From Flavobacterium lindanitolerans (GTDB taxonomy: Bacteria; Bacteroidota; Bacteroidia; Flavobacteriales; Flavobacteriaceae), in the NCBI RefSeq assembly GCF_002846575.1, contig NZ_PJND01000007.1, positions 1,488,001 to 1,552,000 on the forward strand: a stretch of DNA of 64,000 nucleotides, read 5' to 3'. Positions 42,786 through 52,427 of this stretch are shown one piece after another. The position numbers and the translations under genes were made by a program. Below the pieces are notes generated by a model, which did no database searches, was not told the origin of the DNA, and saw only the letters and a program-made list of their open reading frames with translations. The stretch's first letter is position 1; the number at the start of each line of letters is the position of its first letter.

Positions 42786-44900
42786 TTATTTAGATAGCAC
42801 TTTCAGCAGTTTTGAATATAATTCTTCTTTGTTGATTGGCTTGATTAGTAGCTCGTCAGCCTGTATGCTGGATAGTTCAATCGAATTCATGTAGGTGTCG
42901 CCGGTTATTGCAATAACAGGAACGGTTGCATTGTGATTCGGTATGCTTTTGATGTCTTTGATGAGGTCAATTCCTGAGGCGTTGGCAATCTGCAAGTCGG
43001 TCAGGATAATGTTGGCGTTTTCTTTTTTCAGGTATTCTTTGGCGGCAATGTCTGAATTGAAGCCTATCATTTCGAAGTTGATATCAGCCAGCAGTTTTTT
43101 CAATAATGTGGTGATTATCCTGTCATCGTCTATTACCGCAACCCTGATTCCCGACTTTCCGTAACTGCGGATTAATCTTGCCTGATTGGTTTCCTGTGAA
43201 CTGTCCGATTTTTCAAGGAACAGATGGAATGAAATTTCGGTTCCTGTGCCAGGTTCGCTTTCAACACGTATTTCTCCGTCATACAATTCTATAATTTCTT
43301 TGCAAAGACTAAGTCCCAAACCGGCGCCAAAGCTTGCCTGGTCTTTGTGGAATTTGCTTTGATAGTATTTGTCAAATATTTTATCGAGGTCTTCTTTAGG
43401 GATGCCGGCTCCCGTGTCTTTGATTTTTACATCCAATTTGAATTTATCGTTGACTTCGGTAAATCTGCAATCAACGGTAATGTTTCCTTTTGAAGTGAAT
43501 TTTATGGCATTTCCTATCATGTTGTAGAACAACTGGTGTATTTTTCCGCTATCAGCCCAGACTTCATTTTGCAAGGAATCGTCTATGTGTGAGACAAGTT
43601 CTATTTTTTTAGCATCGGCTAAAGATTTTAAGGATTCTACAATGGATGTAATCTCGTTTTTCAGTACCGTTTTGGAATTGTACAATTGCAGCTTTCCGTT
43701 TTCATTTTTGAAGAAATCCAAAATCTGGTTCACGGTAATGTGCAGTGAGTTTGATGTAAAGTTTAACGATTTGGCCATATCGTTTTGTGCGCCGTCCATT
43801 TTGGTTGAAATCAACTTGTTGGTAAGATTTGAAATAATACTCAAAGGCGAACGCATTTCGTGGCTTAACATTCCGATAATACGGTTTTTAAATTCCACAT
43901 TCTTCTCAGCTTCTATTTTGGCGGCAGCCAATTTTTTCTCAAAATGGTAGGCAAAGATGGAGTAGAGCAGGAGCAGTCCGGTGCATATTGACATGACAAT
44001 CATTAGGGTTGCAATCAGGCTTCTTTTGTTTTTTAGGTTTTCCAGTGCTTTTTCAAATTGCTGTTTGTTGGATTCCTGAACAGATTTGTCATAGAGAAGA
44101 ATAATGTCCTGGCTGTTTTTTAATATTTTTTTGTTGATGGCCATTAGTTCCCTGTCTATTTCCCTTAGGTTGGAATAGGTGTTTCTAAGGCGTCCAAACT
44201 CTTTTTCATAATACTGACGTGTGCTATTGAAGATATTTGCCATCTGTTCCTCAGGAGTTCCGGTTTTTTCGACAGCGCCAAAAGTCATGGTCATATAATA
44301 ACGGAATTCTTCTTTTTCGACGTCATATTTTCCGGCAATAGCATTGCCTATTCTTTTGAAAAATCCTTTTTTCTCTACGCCTTCAGATGACCGTATCGTG
44401 TCGTATGAAATCGACTTCATGACCTTTTTGTGGTTGTAAGGCTTCAGGGCGAATAATTCCGGATTGGATTCAGAAACAGGGTCTACTCTGTATTTGATTA
44501 AAGAATCCAATTCTTTTCTAAGAACAATGATTTTTTTTTCTTTTTCTTTTTTGCTCTGGATATTAGGAAGTGTTTTTTCGTCTTTATTCAGTAGGCGGTT
44601 CAGACTGTCGAGATAGGAGGTCATCAACGAAAGTGAGTTGCGGTATTTGTGCAACGCACTCCTGTCATAACTGTACAGGTATTCCATAAAAGAATCTTCC
44701 GCATCAAAATAATTTTTGGTTACTTCGCCTGAATAGCTCATAATCAGGCTTTGCCTGCTGGCTTTCCGGAAAGAATCGGCAAGTTCGTTTTCGTTGGTAT
44801 TTTGGTTATACCATAAAGAAAAAATCAGCACTTGCAGTAAAATGACAAAAATGAAAAGTCCGCTATGGATTGTTTTCCTGTGTTTTAAAGACGCTAACAT
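42786..44900 (-). CDS. Hybrid sensor histidine kinase/response regulator
   Basis: The 704-residue inner-membrane kinase has a first transmembrane helix at about residues 12-30 and a large periplasmic, mostly helical sensor region to about 290. A second transmembrane helix follows (about 295-317). HisKA has its His near 349 (MLSHEMRSPLS). The HATPase has NMIGNAIKFT, DTGAGIP and GAGLGLSLCK. The C-terminal receiver has its Asp near 631 (LTDLQIANASG) and Lys in LLIKPIN. The periplasmic part has no recognised domain. No partner regulator is adjacent. It differs from the TPR kinase at 31.3 kb mainly in its sensor. Confidence 0.92.
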   Translation of the reverse strand: MLASLKHRKTIHSGLFIFVILLQVLIFSLWYNQNTNENELADSFRKASRQSLIMSYSGEVTKNYFDAEDSFMEYLYSYDRSALHKYRNSLSLMTSYLDSLNRLLNKDEKTLPNIQSKKEKEKKIIVLRKELDSLIKYRVDPVSESNPELFALKPYNHKKVMKSISYDTIRSSEGVEKKGFFKRIGNAIAGKYDVEKEEFRYYMTMTFGAVEKTGTPEEQMANIFNSTRQYYEKEFGRLRNTYSNLREIDRELMAINKKILKNSQDIILLYDKSVQESNKQQFEKALENLKNKRSLIATLMIVMSICTGLLLLYSIFAYHFEKKLAAAKIEAEKNVEFKNRIIGMLSHEMRSPLSIISNLTNKLISTKMDGAQNDMAKSLNFTSNSLHITVNQILDFFKNENGKLQLYNSKTVLKNEITSIVESLKSLADAKKIELVSHIDDSLQNEVWADSGKIHQLFYNMIGNAIKFTSKGNITVDCRFTEVNDKFKLDVKIKDTGAGIPKEDLDKIFDKYYQSKFHKDQASFGAGLGLSLCKEIIELYDGEIRVESEPGTGTEISFHLFLEKSDSSQETNQARLIRSYGKSGIRVAVIDDDRIITTLLKKLLADINFEMIGFNSDIAAKEYLKKENANIILTDLQIANASGIDLIKDIKSIPNHNATVPVIAITGDTYMNSIELSSIQADELLIKPINKEELYSKLLKVLSK

Positions 44901-45034
44901 GGGAGTAGGTTTAAGTTAAGAAGCAATGAACTTTTTTGTTCAAACAAACCGGGGAAGCTTGCCTATTAAATATAGATGCTTAAAATTAAGAAAACTTAAG
45001 ATAGTGCGGTAGGAAAAGTTTAAATAATTTGCTG

Positions 45035-45067
45035 CAAATGTACGGCTGATTTTTTGTAATTTACAAA
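45035..45067 (-). promoter_or_regulatory. Promoter upstream of the second hybrid kinase
   Basis: On the minus strand this reads TTTG (45067-45064), 21 nt, then TACATTTG (45042-45035). The 5' leader would be about 130 nt. Confidence 0.5.
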
Positions 45068-45095
45068 TAGATTTTGGCAAAAAATACCTTACAGG

Positions 45096-46175
45096 TTACA
45101 GGTTGAATATTTTATAACTCTGATGCATTGATTTTATCACAGATTCTGTGCGTTCCGGATGCGTATCAGAGATAAACAGTTGCCCAAAGTCATCATTATT
45201 AACCATTTCTATAATTTTCCCGACGCGGGTTTCATCAAGTTTGTCAAAAATATCGTCAAAAAGCAGTATCGGATTCTGGCGGCTTTGTTTTTTTACAAAT
45301 TCAAACTGTGCCAGTTTCAGGGCAATCAGAAAAGATTTCTGTTGTCCCTGCGAACCGAATTTTTTTATAGGATGGTGGTCAATCTCAAAAGACAGGTCGT
45401 CTTTGTGGATTCCGGCAGTGGTATAATGCATGACGCGGTCTTTTGCCAGACTTTCTTCCAGCAATGCCATCAGCTCTTTTTCATGAAGCTGGCTTTCATA
45501 AACCAGTTGTACGGTTTCTGCATTTCCCGTTATTGTCTGATGGTGCCTGTTGAAGATGGGCACAAAGTCTTCAAGGAATTGTTTTCTCTTTTCAAAAATA
45601 GCATGACCCAGGCTGTGGAGCTGCTCATTGTAGATGAGCAGTGTTGTATTTTCAAAAACATGGTTGATGGCAAAATATTTTAATAATGCATTTCGCTGGC
45701 TAATGACTTTCTGGTATTGTATGAGCTGTTGGAGATAATGGGAATCCAATTGGGAAATGACAGAATCAATGAATTTTCTTCTTGTTTCGCTTCCTTCGAT
45801 AATCAGGTCGCGGTCGGCCGGAGAAATAATAACCAAAGGAATGAACCCGATATGGTCAGAAAATTTCTCATACTGTTTTCCGTTTCTTTTCAGGATTTTC
45901 TTTTGTCCTTTTTTTAAGCTGCAGACAATTTGTTCGTTTCGGTCGTCTTTTTCAAATTCCCCGTCAATCACAAAAAACTCTTCGTTATGTTTGATGTTCT
46001 GTACGGCTAAAGGATTGAAATAGCTTTTGCCATAGGATAAATGATAAATGGCATCAAGTACATTGGTCTTGCCGATACCGTTTTTTCCTACAAAGCAATT
46101 TATCTTGCTGTCGAACTCGAAATTGGCTTCCGAAAAGTTTTTATAATTGAATAATGCTATTTTTTTTAGATACAT
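45096..46175 (-). CDS. recF: DNA replication/repair protein RecF
   Basis: RecF is an SMC-like ATPase that loads RecA at single-strand gaps. The start is ATG 46175 ([14 protein letters not shown], 359 residues); the codon two triplets upstream is TTG. Walker [16 protein letters not shown] (about 31-45), the signature-region [17 protein letters not shown], Walker [13 protein letters not shown] and a D-loop His (SDTHPERT) are present. It is divergent from the TPR membrane protein gene. It is not next to dnaA, dnaN or gyrB here. Confidence 0.96.
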   Translation of the reverse strand: MYLKKIALFNYKNFSEANFEFDSKINCFVGKNGIGKTNVLDAIYHLSYGKSYFNPLAVQNIKHNEEFFVIDGEFEKDDRNEQIVCSLKKGQKKILKRNGKQYEKFSDHIGFIPLVIISPADRDLIIEGSETRRKFIDSVISQLDSHYLQQLIQYQKVISQRNALLKYFAINHVFENTTLLIYNEQLHSLGHAIFEKRKQFLEDFVPIFNRHHQTITGNAETVQLVYESQLHEKELMALLEESLAKDRVMHYTTAGIHKDDLSFEIDHHPIKKFGSQGQQKSFLIALKLAQFEFVKKQSRQNPILLFDDIFDKLDETRVGKIIEMVNNDDFGQLFISDTHPERTESVIKSMHQSYKIFNL

Positions 46176-46270
46176 CTGCAAACGCCAGCTGATAGTGAGA
46201 ACCTTGTGGTTTTTGACACAATTTTTTTAAGAGGGTGCAAATTATTGAAAAATAACGAAAAAACATCTTT

Positions 46271-46297
46271 TACATTTGAATAAAAATTTTATTTTTG
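46271..46297 (+). promoter_or_regulatory. Two candidate -7 elements ahead of the TPR membrane-protein gene
   Basis: TACATTTG (46271-46278) and TATTTTTG followed by CACC (46290-46297) both match TAnnTTTG. The second lies 22 nt before the ATG and is the more likely one. Confidence 0.45.
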
Positions 46298-46319
46298 CAC
46301 CTCACTTAATTAAACATGA

Positions 46320-47099
46320 ATGGCAACATATAACAAAAGAGGCTATAAGGCTCCTAAACCAAAGGAAGAAAACGAATTCGAACCGGACCCACTTGATGCA
46401 ATTTCAGAAAAAGATAGCACAACTGCAGGAGTATTCAATTCTTTAGATGAGGGTGCTTCTAGAACCGAAGAATGGGTTGCTAAAAACCAAAAAGGTATTT
46501 TTATCGTTATTGGTGCTGTTGCCCTTATAGCGGCAGGTTACCTTTTATATAAGAAATTTATTGTAGAGCCTAAAGAAGATGAAGCTGCGAACGAAATGTT
46601 CCAGGCTCAGAAATACTTCCAGCAGGCAACTGAAGGAACAGCAAGCGATTCACTTTATAACCTGTCTCTAAAAGGTGGAGAAGGGAAGCTGGGTTTCACA
46701 GGAATTATAGAAAATTATTCTGGTACCAATGCGGCTAACCTGGCAAATTACTATGCGGGTATCGCTTATCTGAATACTAAAAAATACAAAGAGGCAATCG
46801 AATATCTTGAAAAATTCAGTTCAGATGATTTGATGCTTTCGGTAATTGCAAAAGGAGCAATTGGTGATGCCTTCTCTCAATTGAACCAGCCAAAAGAAGC
46901 TTTGGAGTATTATGTTAAGGCTGCAGAGATGAATCAGAATGACATGACTACGCCACGTTTCTTGCTGAAAGCAGGGCAAACGGCTTTGGCATTGAAGCAA
47001 AAAGAAACAGCATTGAAATATTTCAACGAAATCAAGGAGAAATACGATACGGCTCCTGAAGCGATGAATATTGATGCAATGATTGGATTGGCACAATAA
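46320..47099 (+). CDS. Membrane-anchored tetratricopeptide repeat protein (YfgM-like)
   Basis: The 259-residue protein has a charged cytoplasmic N-terminus (about 1-58), one transmembrane helix (about 60-78, IFIVIGAVALIAAGYLLYK) and a periplasmic TPR domain. That domain includes ANYYAGIAYLNTKKYKEAIEYLEKF, AIGDAFSQLNQPKEALEYYVKA and RFLLKAGQTALALKQKETALKYFNEI. The layout matches the YfgM/TPR_21 family of SecYEG-associated chaperone-like proteins; the link to Sec is by family only. It is followed by ribH after 65 nt. Confidence 0.85.
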   Translation: MATYNKRGYKAPKPKEENEFEPDPLDAISEKDSTTAGVFNSLDEGASRTEEWVAKNQKGIFIVIGAVALIAAGYLLYKKFIVEPKEDEAANEMFQAQKYFQQATEGTASDSLYNLSLKGGEGKLGFTGIIENYSGTNAANLANYYAGIAYLNTKKYKEAIEYLEKFSSDDLMLSVIAKGAIGDAFSQLNQPKEALEYYVKAAEMNQNDMTTPRFLLKAGQTALALKQKETALKYFNEIKEKYDTAPEAMNIDAMIGLAQ

Positions 47100-47160
47100 T
47101 TTAGATTTTGAATTTTAGATTTCAGATTTCTGAAGTCTTGATTTGAGATTGCAATCTTAT
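47100..47160. repeat. Low-complexity (T)TTAGATTT/CAGATTT repeats between the TPR gene and ribH
   Basis: The gap is made of degenerate direct repeats such as TTTAGATTT, GAATTTTAGATTT, CAGATTT and CTGAAG, with no T-run hairpin. It may act only as a spacer. Confidence 0.4.
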
Positions 47161-47164
47161 TACA

Positions 47165-47659
47165 ATGGCTACAGCTAATAAAAATTTATCAGAATACGAT
47201 AAAAACACAATCCCAAGCGCGAAAGATTTTCGGTTTGGGATTGTTGTTTCTGAATGGAATGACAAAATAACGGAGGGTCTTTTTTCCGGGGCTGAAAAGG
47301 CATTACTGGACTGTGATGCTACACCGGATAATATCATCCGATGGAATGTTCCGGGAAGCTTCGAGCTTGTTTATGGGGCTAAGCGTATGATAGAAACACA
47401 GCAGGTGGATACGGTTATCGTAATCGGTTGTGTGATTCAGGGAGAAACCAAACATTTTGATTTTGTATGTGAAGGCGTTACGCAAGGCATCAAGGATTTG
47501 AATGTTCAGACAGACGTTCCTGTTATCTTTTGTGTGCTGACTGATAATAATGAGCAGCAATCTATTGACAGAAGTGGCGGGGTTCATGGAAATAAAGGAA
47601 CCGAAGCGGCGATTGCGGCAATAAAGATGGCTTATTTAAGACAGCAGTCTTCGAAATAA
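47165..47659 (+). CDS. ribH: 6,7-dimethyl-8-ribityllumazine synthase
   Basis: RibH condenses the ribityl-amino-pyrimidine with dihydroxybutanone phosphate, the penultimate step of riboflavin synthesis. The 164 residues include RFGIVVSEWN (substrate-binding Trp), VPGSFELVYGAK, GCVIQGETKHFDFVCEGV with the catalytic His, and FCVLTDNNEQQS. It is separated from the other rib genes. It sits 65 nt after the TPR membrane-protein gene and may be co-transcribed with it. Confidence 0.97.
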   Translation: MATANKNLSEYDKNTIPSAKDFRFGIVVSEWNDKITEGLFSGAEKALLDCDATPDNIIRWNVPGSFELVYGAKRMIETQQVDTVIVIGCVIQGETKHFDFVCEGVTQGIKDLNVQTDVPVIFCVLTDNNEQQSIDRSGGVHGNKGTEAAIAAIKMAYLRQQSSK

Positions 47660-47684
47660 TAAAGTCCCGATAAACTTTTTATAG

Positions 47685-47718
47685 AGCCTATTTCCTTTAC
47701 ACGAAATAGGCTTTTTTG
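47685..47718 (+). terminator. Terminator after ribH
   Basis: A 10-bp stem AGCCTATTTC/GAAATAGGCT (47685-47694 and 47703-47712) is followed by a T run. Confidence 0.85.
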
Positions 47719-47776
47719 TGTGAAAAACTTTCCGGTTTTCCTATTTTCTAATTTTTCAATTGTTATATTAATTATG

Positions 47777-47784
47777 TAACTTTG
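47777..47784 (+). promoter_or_regulatory. -7 element TAACTTTG of the mutL operon
   Basis: TAACTTTG matches TAnnTTTG and lies 20 nt before the mutL ATG. A clear -33 at normal spacing was not seen. Confidence 0.5.
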
Positions 47785-47804
47785 GAAGTCAACAAATTTA
47801 TAGA

Positions 47805-49697
47805 ATGTCGAGTATAATTCAATTGCTTCCCGATCATGTTGCCAACCAGATAGCCGCTGGAGAAGTAGTACAAAGGCCTGCATCTGTGGTGAAAGAACTT
47901 CTTGAAAACGCAGTTGATGCTAAGGCCAACGATATCAAACTTATTATTAAAGACGCCGGAAAATCGCTTGTACAGGTGATTGATAATGGTGTTGGTATGA
48001 GTGTTACTGATGCGCGTTTGTGTTTTGAGCGTCATGCTACTTCAAAAATCAGAGCAGCAGAAGATTTGTTTTCATTGCACACCAAAGGTTTCCGTGGCGA
48101 GGCATTGGCTTCTATTGCCGCAATTGCACATGTAGAGATGAAAACAAAGCAGGAGCAGGATGAATTGGGAACGCATCTCGCCATTGAAGGAGGCAAGTTT
48201 GTGTCGCAGGATGTGGCCGTTCTGCCAAAAGGGACGTCTTTTGCGGTAAAGAATCTTTTTTTTAATATACCGGCAAGAAGGAATTTCCTGAAATCGGATA
48301 CGGTGGAACACCGCCATATTGTTGATGAATTTCAGAGGGTTGCTTTGGCCCATCCCAATATTCATTTTACGATGTATCATAACGGAAGCGAAATGTTTAA
48401 CCTTCCGGCATCAAACCTGCGTCAGCGTATTGTGAATATTTTTTCAGGAAAAACCAATGAAAAACTGGTTCCGATTCAGGAAAGTACAGAAATCGTAGGA
48501 ATACAGGGGTTTGTGAGCAAGCCTGAATTTGCAAAGAAGAACCGTGGCGAACAATTTTTCTTTGTCAATGACCGTTTTATCAAAAGCGGTTACCTGCACC
48601 ATGCTATTATGGCTGCCTATGAAGGATTGCTGAAAGACGGTTGCCAGCCTAGTTATTTTATCTATCTGGACGTTCCGCCCAATACAATTGATATCAATAT
48701 ACATCCGACAAAAACGGAAATAAAATTTGACGATGAGCATGCGCTTTACGCTATTTTACGTTCTGCCATAAAACACAGTTTGGGACAGTTTAATGTGGCT
48801 CCGGTTTTGGATTTCGACAGGGATTCTAATCTGGATACGCCCTACGAATATGAGAAGAAAGAAGCATCTATGCCTTTAATTCAGGTAGATGCTAATTTTA
48901 ATCCGTTTGGCGATCCGGATCCGATACCAGCAAAATCATACAGTAGCGGAAGCAATAGCAGCAGTTATAGTGGTTCGGGTGGTTCTTACAGAAAGCCTGA
49001 ATCGTCTAACTGGGAAAGCCTGTATGTGGGATTAAAACAGGATACGGAAACGATAACTGATATTCAGGATATCCAGTTTGAATCTGAAGAAGTAACCGGT
49101 TCTCTGTTTAATGATAAGGAAATCGAAGAAGCGATTTACAAGACCTATCAGATTCATAAAAAGTATATTGTCAGTCCAATCAAATCTGGAATGGTGATTA
49201 TTGACCAGCAACGGGCACACCAACGCGTTTTGTATGAACAGTTTCTGGCGAATATGACAGTGCATCAGGCATCAAGCCAGCAGTTGTTGTTTCCGCTGAA
49301 TCTTTATTTTTCATCCCAGGAAATATTATTGATTTCTGAATTGGAGCTTTCTCTGGTCAATACCGGGTTTGTTTTTGAAGAAATTAAAGAAGACAGCGTT
49401 GTAATTTCGGGTATTCCGGTCAATGTGACAGAAAGCGAGGTTTCCATCCTGTTGGAACAGTTATTGAGTGACCTACAAGACGAAATTCCGGAAAGCAGTT
49501 TCAGCCAGAACGATACGATTGCAAAATCGATGGCAAAAAGCCTTGCTGTAAAGACTGGGACGTATCTGACAGAAAGAGAGCAGGAGAATCTAGTTAACGG
49601 ACTCTTTGCCTGTAAGGAGCCTAATGTTTCGCCTTTTCATAAACCAACCTTTATCACGATGAGTGTAGAGGATTTAGATAAAAAATTTGCAGTATGA
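47805..49697 (+). CDS. mutL: DNA mismatch repair endonuclease MutL
   Basis: The 630-residue GHKL ATPase links MutS mismatch recognition to downstream repair. The N-terminal ATPase motifs are LLENAVDAKA, DNGVGM and TKGFRGEALASI. The transducer domain has NVHP-like NIHPTKTEIKF. A Ser/Gly-rich linker lies at about 385-402, and the C-terminal dimerisation domain follows. In the C-terminal domain, IDQQRAHQRVLYE stands where endonuclease-type MutL proteins have DQHA-x-x-E-R-x-x-x-E. The metal-binding motif is therefore changed (DQQRAHQRVLYE), while CKEPNVSPFHKP matches the late conserved block. It starts a four-gene run. Confidence 0.96.
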   Translation: MSSIIQLLPDHVANQIAAGEVVQRPASVVKELLENAVDAKANDIKLIIKDAGKSLVQVIDNGVGMSVTDARLCFERHATSKIRAAEDLFSLHTKGFRGEALASIAAIAHVEMKTKQEQDELGTHLAIEGGKFVSQDVAVLPKGTSFAVKNLFFNIPARRNFLKSDTVEHRHIVDEFQRVALAHPNIHFTMYHNGSEMFNLPASNLRQRIVNIFSGKTNEKLVPIQESTEIVGIQGFVSKPEFAKKNRGEQFFFVNDRFIKSGYLHHAIMAAYEGLLKDGCQPSYFIYLDVPPNTIDINIHPTKTEIKFDDEHALYAILRSAIKHSLGQFNVAPVLDFDRDSNLDTPYEYEKKEASMPLIQVDANFNPFGDPDPIPAKSYSSGSNSSSYSGSGGSYRKPESSNWESLYVGLKQDTETITDIQDIQFESEEVTGSLFNDKEIEEAIYKTYQIHKKYIVSPIKSGMVIIDQQRAHQRVLYEQFLANMTVHQASSQQLLFPLNLYFSSQEILLISELELSLVNTGFVFEEIKEDSVVISGIPVNVTESEVSILLEQLLSDLQDEIPESSFSQNDTIAKSMAKSLAVKTGTYLTEREQENLVNGLFACKEPNVSPFHKPTFITMSVEDLDKKFAV

Positions 49698-50443
49698 TGA
49701 ATATTACGCCAACGGTCAAGCAATTATTGATTATAAACATTATATTTTTTATTGGGACGCAATTAATAAAAAATGAAGTTGCCTATCATTATTTGTCACT
49801 TTACTTTTTTGAAAATCCGCAATTTTATGCTTGGCAGCCTTTGACACATATGTTCATGCATAGAGGCTTTATGCATATCTTTTTTAATATGTTTGCACTT
49901 TATTCTTTTGGGAGTGCATTAGAGCATTTTTGGGGTGGAAAAAAATTCTTGTTTTTCTATATTTCCTGTGGTCTTGGAGCTGCATTACTTCATACAGGAG
50001 TTAATTATTATTTTTTTCATACTGGTTTGACTGAACTTATCAATGCCGGTTTTTCACGGGATAGTATTCTTGAATTATTAAATAAAGACATGATAAATCA
50101 GCAATGGGGACAGGTTCTTGGTCAATCAGGGTTGGAAAATTTTGCCAGATCTTATGTAACTCCGGCCGTAGGAGCGTCCGGTGCTATTTATGGGCTTTTA
50201 GTTGCATTTGCTTTTATGTTTCCCAATGCTGAATTGATGATGCTTTTTCTTCCAATACCAATAAAAGCAAAATATTTTGTTCCGGTAATTCTTCTCATGG
50301 ATTTATTTTCAGGCGTTACGGGCATCTCTATTTTTGGAGGTGGAAATATAGCTCACTTTGCTCATATTGGCGGGGCGGTAGTAGGATTTTTCATGATGTG
50401 GTACTGGAAAAAGAACCAGTTTCATAACAATCGTTGGAATTAA
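49694..50443 (+). CDS. Rhomboid-family intramembrane serine protease (first of a pair)
   Basis: The 249-residue polytopic membrane protein has the rhomboid signatures. HMFMHRGFMHIFFNMFALYSFG lies at transmembrane helix 2, the nucleophile Ser is in GASGAIYGLL, and the catalytic His is in HIGGAVVGF. An insertion of about 40 residues separates transmembrane helices 3 and 4 (TGLTELINAGFSRDSILELL...). It overlaps the mutL stop by 4 nt (ATGA). Substrates are unknown. The gene looks more AT-rich than mutL. Confidence 0.92.
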   Translation: MMNITPTVKQLLIINIIFFIGTQLIKNEVAYHYLSLYFFENPQFYAWQPLTHMFMHRGFMHIFFNMFALYSFGSALEHFWGGKKFLFFYISCGLGAALLHTGVNYYFFHTGLTELINAGFSRDSILELLNKDMINQQWGQVLGQSGLENFARSYVTPAVGASGAIYGLLVAFAFMFPNAELMMLFLPIPIKAKYFVPVILLMDLFSGVTGISIFGGGNIAHFAHIGGAVVGFFMMWYWKKNQFHNNRWN

Positions 50444-50455
50444 TCTTTGGGTTTT

Positions 50456-51325
50456 ATGGGAATCATTGATGATCTAAAGATGCAATACAAAACCGGAGGA
50501 ATTACGTTACAGTTGATCTTCTGGAATATTGGTATTGCCATACCTTTGTTTTTGCTGCACGCCTTTTCTAATGACGGATTCCTGTCTTTGATGTCGTGGA
50601 TACAGCTTACTTCTGATCCTTCAGAGTTTATTGTAAAGCCCTGGACACTGCTTACGTATAGTTTTCTGCATGTGGATGTACTGCATCTGCTGTTCAATAT
50701 GATTATGCTTAATTTTTCAGGAAGACTTTTCCTTACTTTTTTTACGCAAAAGCAGTTTTTGGGACTGTATTTGTTGGGTGCTGCTTTTGCCGGATTGGTT
50801 TTTCTGGGTACATTTTTCCTTTTTGGCTATAAAGCTCCTATTATTGGAGCTTCAGGAGCAATTATGGCGGTGCTTATAGGTTCAGCGACTTATGCGCCAT
50901 TATATCAGATAAGGCTCTTGCTGATAGGAACTGTCAAATTATGGCATATTGCTATTGTTTTCCTGATATTGGACCTGATACAGATACCAACCAATAATAT
51001 GGGAGGACATATTGCCCATTTGGGCGGTGCCGTATTTGGTTTTATTTATATCAAGCTTTTGCAGAACGGAACCGATTTAAGCTTAATCGTTACCAGAATA
51101 CTGAACTTCTTTGCCAATCTGTTTAAGCCTAAAAAGGGAACGCCTTTTAAAAAAGTACATCGCAATGTTAGTCAGCCGAAACCAAAAACGGCTCCTGCCA
51201 GTAGAATTGTCGTGAAGGATAAAACACAACAGCAGATTGATGAAATTCTTGACAAGATAAGCCAGTCCGGTTATGATAGCCTGACAAAAGAAGAAAAAGA
51301 ATTTCTTTTCAAAGCAGGAAAGTAA
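50456..51325 (+). CDS. Rhomboid-family intramembrane serine protease (second of a pair)
   Basis: The product has about 289 residues. ATG 50456 (MGIIDDLKMQYK) is chosen over a TTG three codons upstream. LLTYSFLHVDVLHLLFNMIML is the helix 2 signature. GASGAIMAVLIG holds the nucleophile Ser and HIAHLGGAVFGF the His, so the dyad is complete. A cytoplasmic basic tail of about 80 residues (KPKKGTPFKKVHRN...) ends in a short acidic helix seen in other Bacteroidota rhomboids (IDEILDKISQSGYDSLTKEEKEFL). It lies 12 nt after the first rhomboid. Confidence 0.93.
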   Translation: MGIIDDLKMQYKTGGITLQLIFWNIGIAIPLFLLHAFSNDGFLSLMSWIQLTSDPSEFIVKPWTLLTYSFLHVDVLHLLFNMIMLNFSGRLFLTFFTQKQFLGLYLLGAAFAGLVFLGTFFLFGYKAPIIGASGAIMAVLIGSATYAPLYQIRLLLIGTVKLWHIAIVFLILDLIQIPTNNMGGHIAHLGGAVFGFIYIKLLQNGTDLSLIVTRILNFFANLFKPKKGTPFKKVHRNVSQPKPKTAPASRIVVKDKTQQQIDEILDKISQSGYDSLTKEEKEFLFKAGK

Positions 51326-51373
51326 AGAAAGTTTTATAATCTTTGCCAGAACTCAAAAAATTTTTGCCAAAAA

Positions 51374-52420
51374 ATGAAAAACCTTTCATGGTTCAATAAA
51401 GCAATGTTTTTTTTCAATATAGTGTTGACTGTATTGACTTTTGTTGCTTATATCTTACCGTTTTTGGCTCCAAAATTATTTCCAATCCTATCTGTACTGA
51501 CCCTGATATTGCCCTTCATGTTGATTTTAAATCTCCTCTTTTTTATTTATTGGGGAATACAGATGAAAAGGCAGATTTTGCTTTCTTCGGTGGTGCTGTT
51601 AATGGGTATTACTTTTATTAATAAGTTCTATAAATTTTCGACTACAGACCTTCCGCCCTCTGATAATGATTTTACGGTGATGAGTTATAATGTGCGCCTT
51701 TTTAATCTTTACAAATGGATTGAAAGGGACGATGTGCCGGAACTGATAGCCAATTTCATTAATGATAAGAATCCGGACATTCTATGCATTCAGGAATATT
51801 CTGAAGGGAAAATTAATTTGAGGGCTTATAAGCACAAATATATCCTGATGAAAGGAAATAAGACAAAGACGGGACACGCCATATTTTCAAAATTTCCAAT
51901 TGTAGGCAGAGGCGATATCGTATTTCCAAATTCCAATAACAATGCTATTTATGCCGATATTAAAAAAGGGAAGGATACAATCAGGGTTTATAATATGCAT
52001 TTGCAATCCATCAGAATTACGCCTGATGTCCATGAAATCAATGAAGATATAAACGGGATTAACGAGCAAAAGTCAAAGAAGATTATCAAGAGGATGAGCG
52101 AGGCTTTTAAAGAGCAGCAGGAGCAGGCCGAAATCATAATGAATCACAAGAAAAACAGTAAGCTCCCTGAGATTATATGCGGTGACATGAATAACAGTGC
52201 TTTCTCGTTTGTGTACAGAAGTATCAGAGGAAATCTGAATGATGCCTTTGAAGAAGCCGGCAGCGGATTTGGAAAATCCTATAATTTCAAATACTATCCG
52301 GCCCGAATCGATTATATTTTTGTTGATAAGAAGATGCAGGTCAAAAACTTTGAAAATTACCCTGATTTTATCAATTCAGACCACTTTCCGGTTATGGCAA
52401 GGCTGGCGTTCGAAAATTAA
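51374..52420 (+). CDS. Membrane-anchored endonuclease/exonuclease/phosphatase family protein
   Basis: The 348-residue protein has three N-terminal transmembrane helices (about residues 10-85). An EEP-fold domain follows: MSYNVRLFN, CIQEYSEG (catalytic Glu), HLQS, ICGDMNNSAFS (Asp/Asn) and SDHFPVMARL (His). EEP enzymes cut phosphodiester bonds in DNA, RNA, phospholipids or phosphoinositides. The membrane anchor suggests an extracytoplasmic or membrane substrate. It follows the two rhomboids in the mutL run. Its stop is 7 nt from the convergent WbqC-like gene. Confidence 0.9.
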   Translation: MKNLSWFNKAMFFFNIVLTVLTFVAYILPFLAPKLFPILSVLTLILPFMLILNLLFFIYWGIQMKRQILLSSVVLLMGITFINKFYKFSTTDLPPSDNDFTVMSYNVRLFNLYKWIERDDVPELIANFINDKNPDILCIQEYSEGKINLRAYKHKYILMKGNKTKTGHAIFSKFPIVGRGDIVFPNSNNNAIYADIKKGKDTIRVYNMHLQSIRITPDVHEINEDINGINEQKSKKIIKRMSEAFKEQQEQAEIIMNHKKNSKLPEIICGDMNNSAFSFVYRSIRGNLNDAFEEAGSGFGKSYNFKYYPARIDYIFVDKKMQVKNFENYPDFINSDHFPVMARLAFEN

Positions 52421-52427
52421 ATCGGGT

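Noticed and set aside
47632..48035. Minus-strand open frames near the mutL start
   Set aside because: They are antisense to mutL and its terminator/promoter gap and show no signal or domain.
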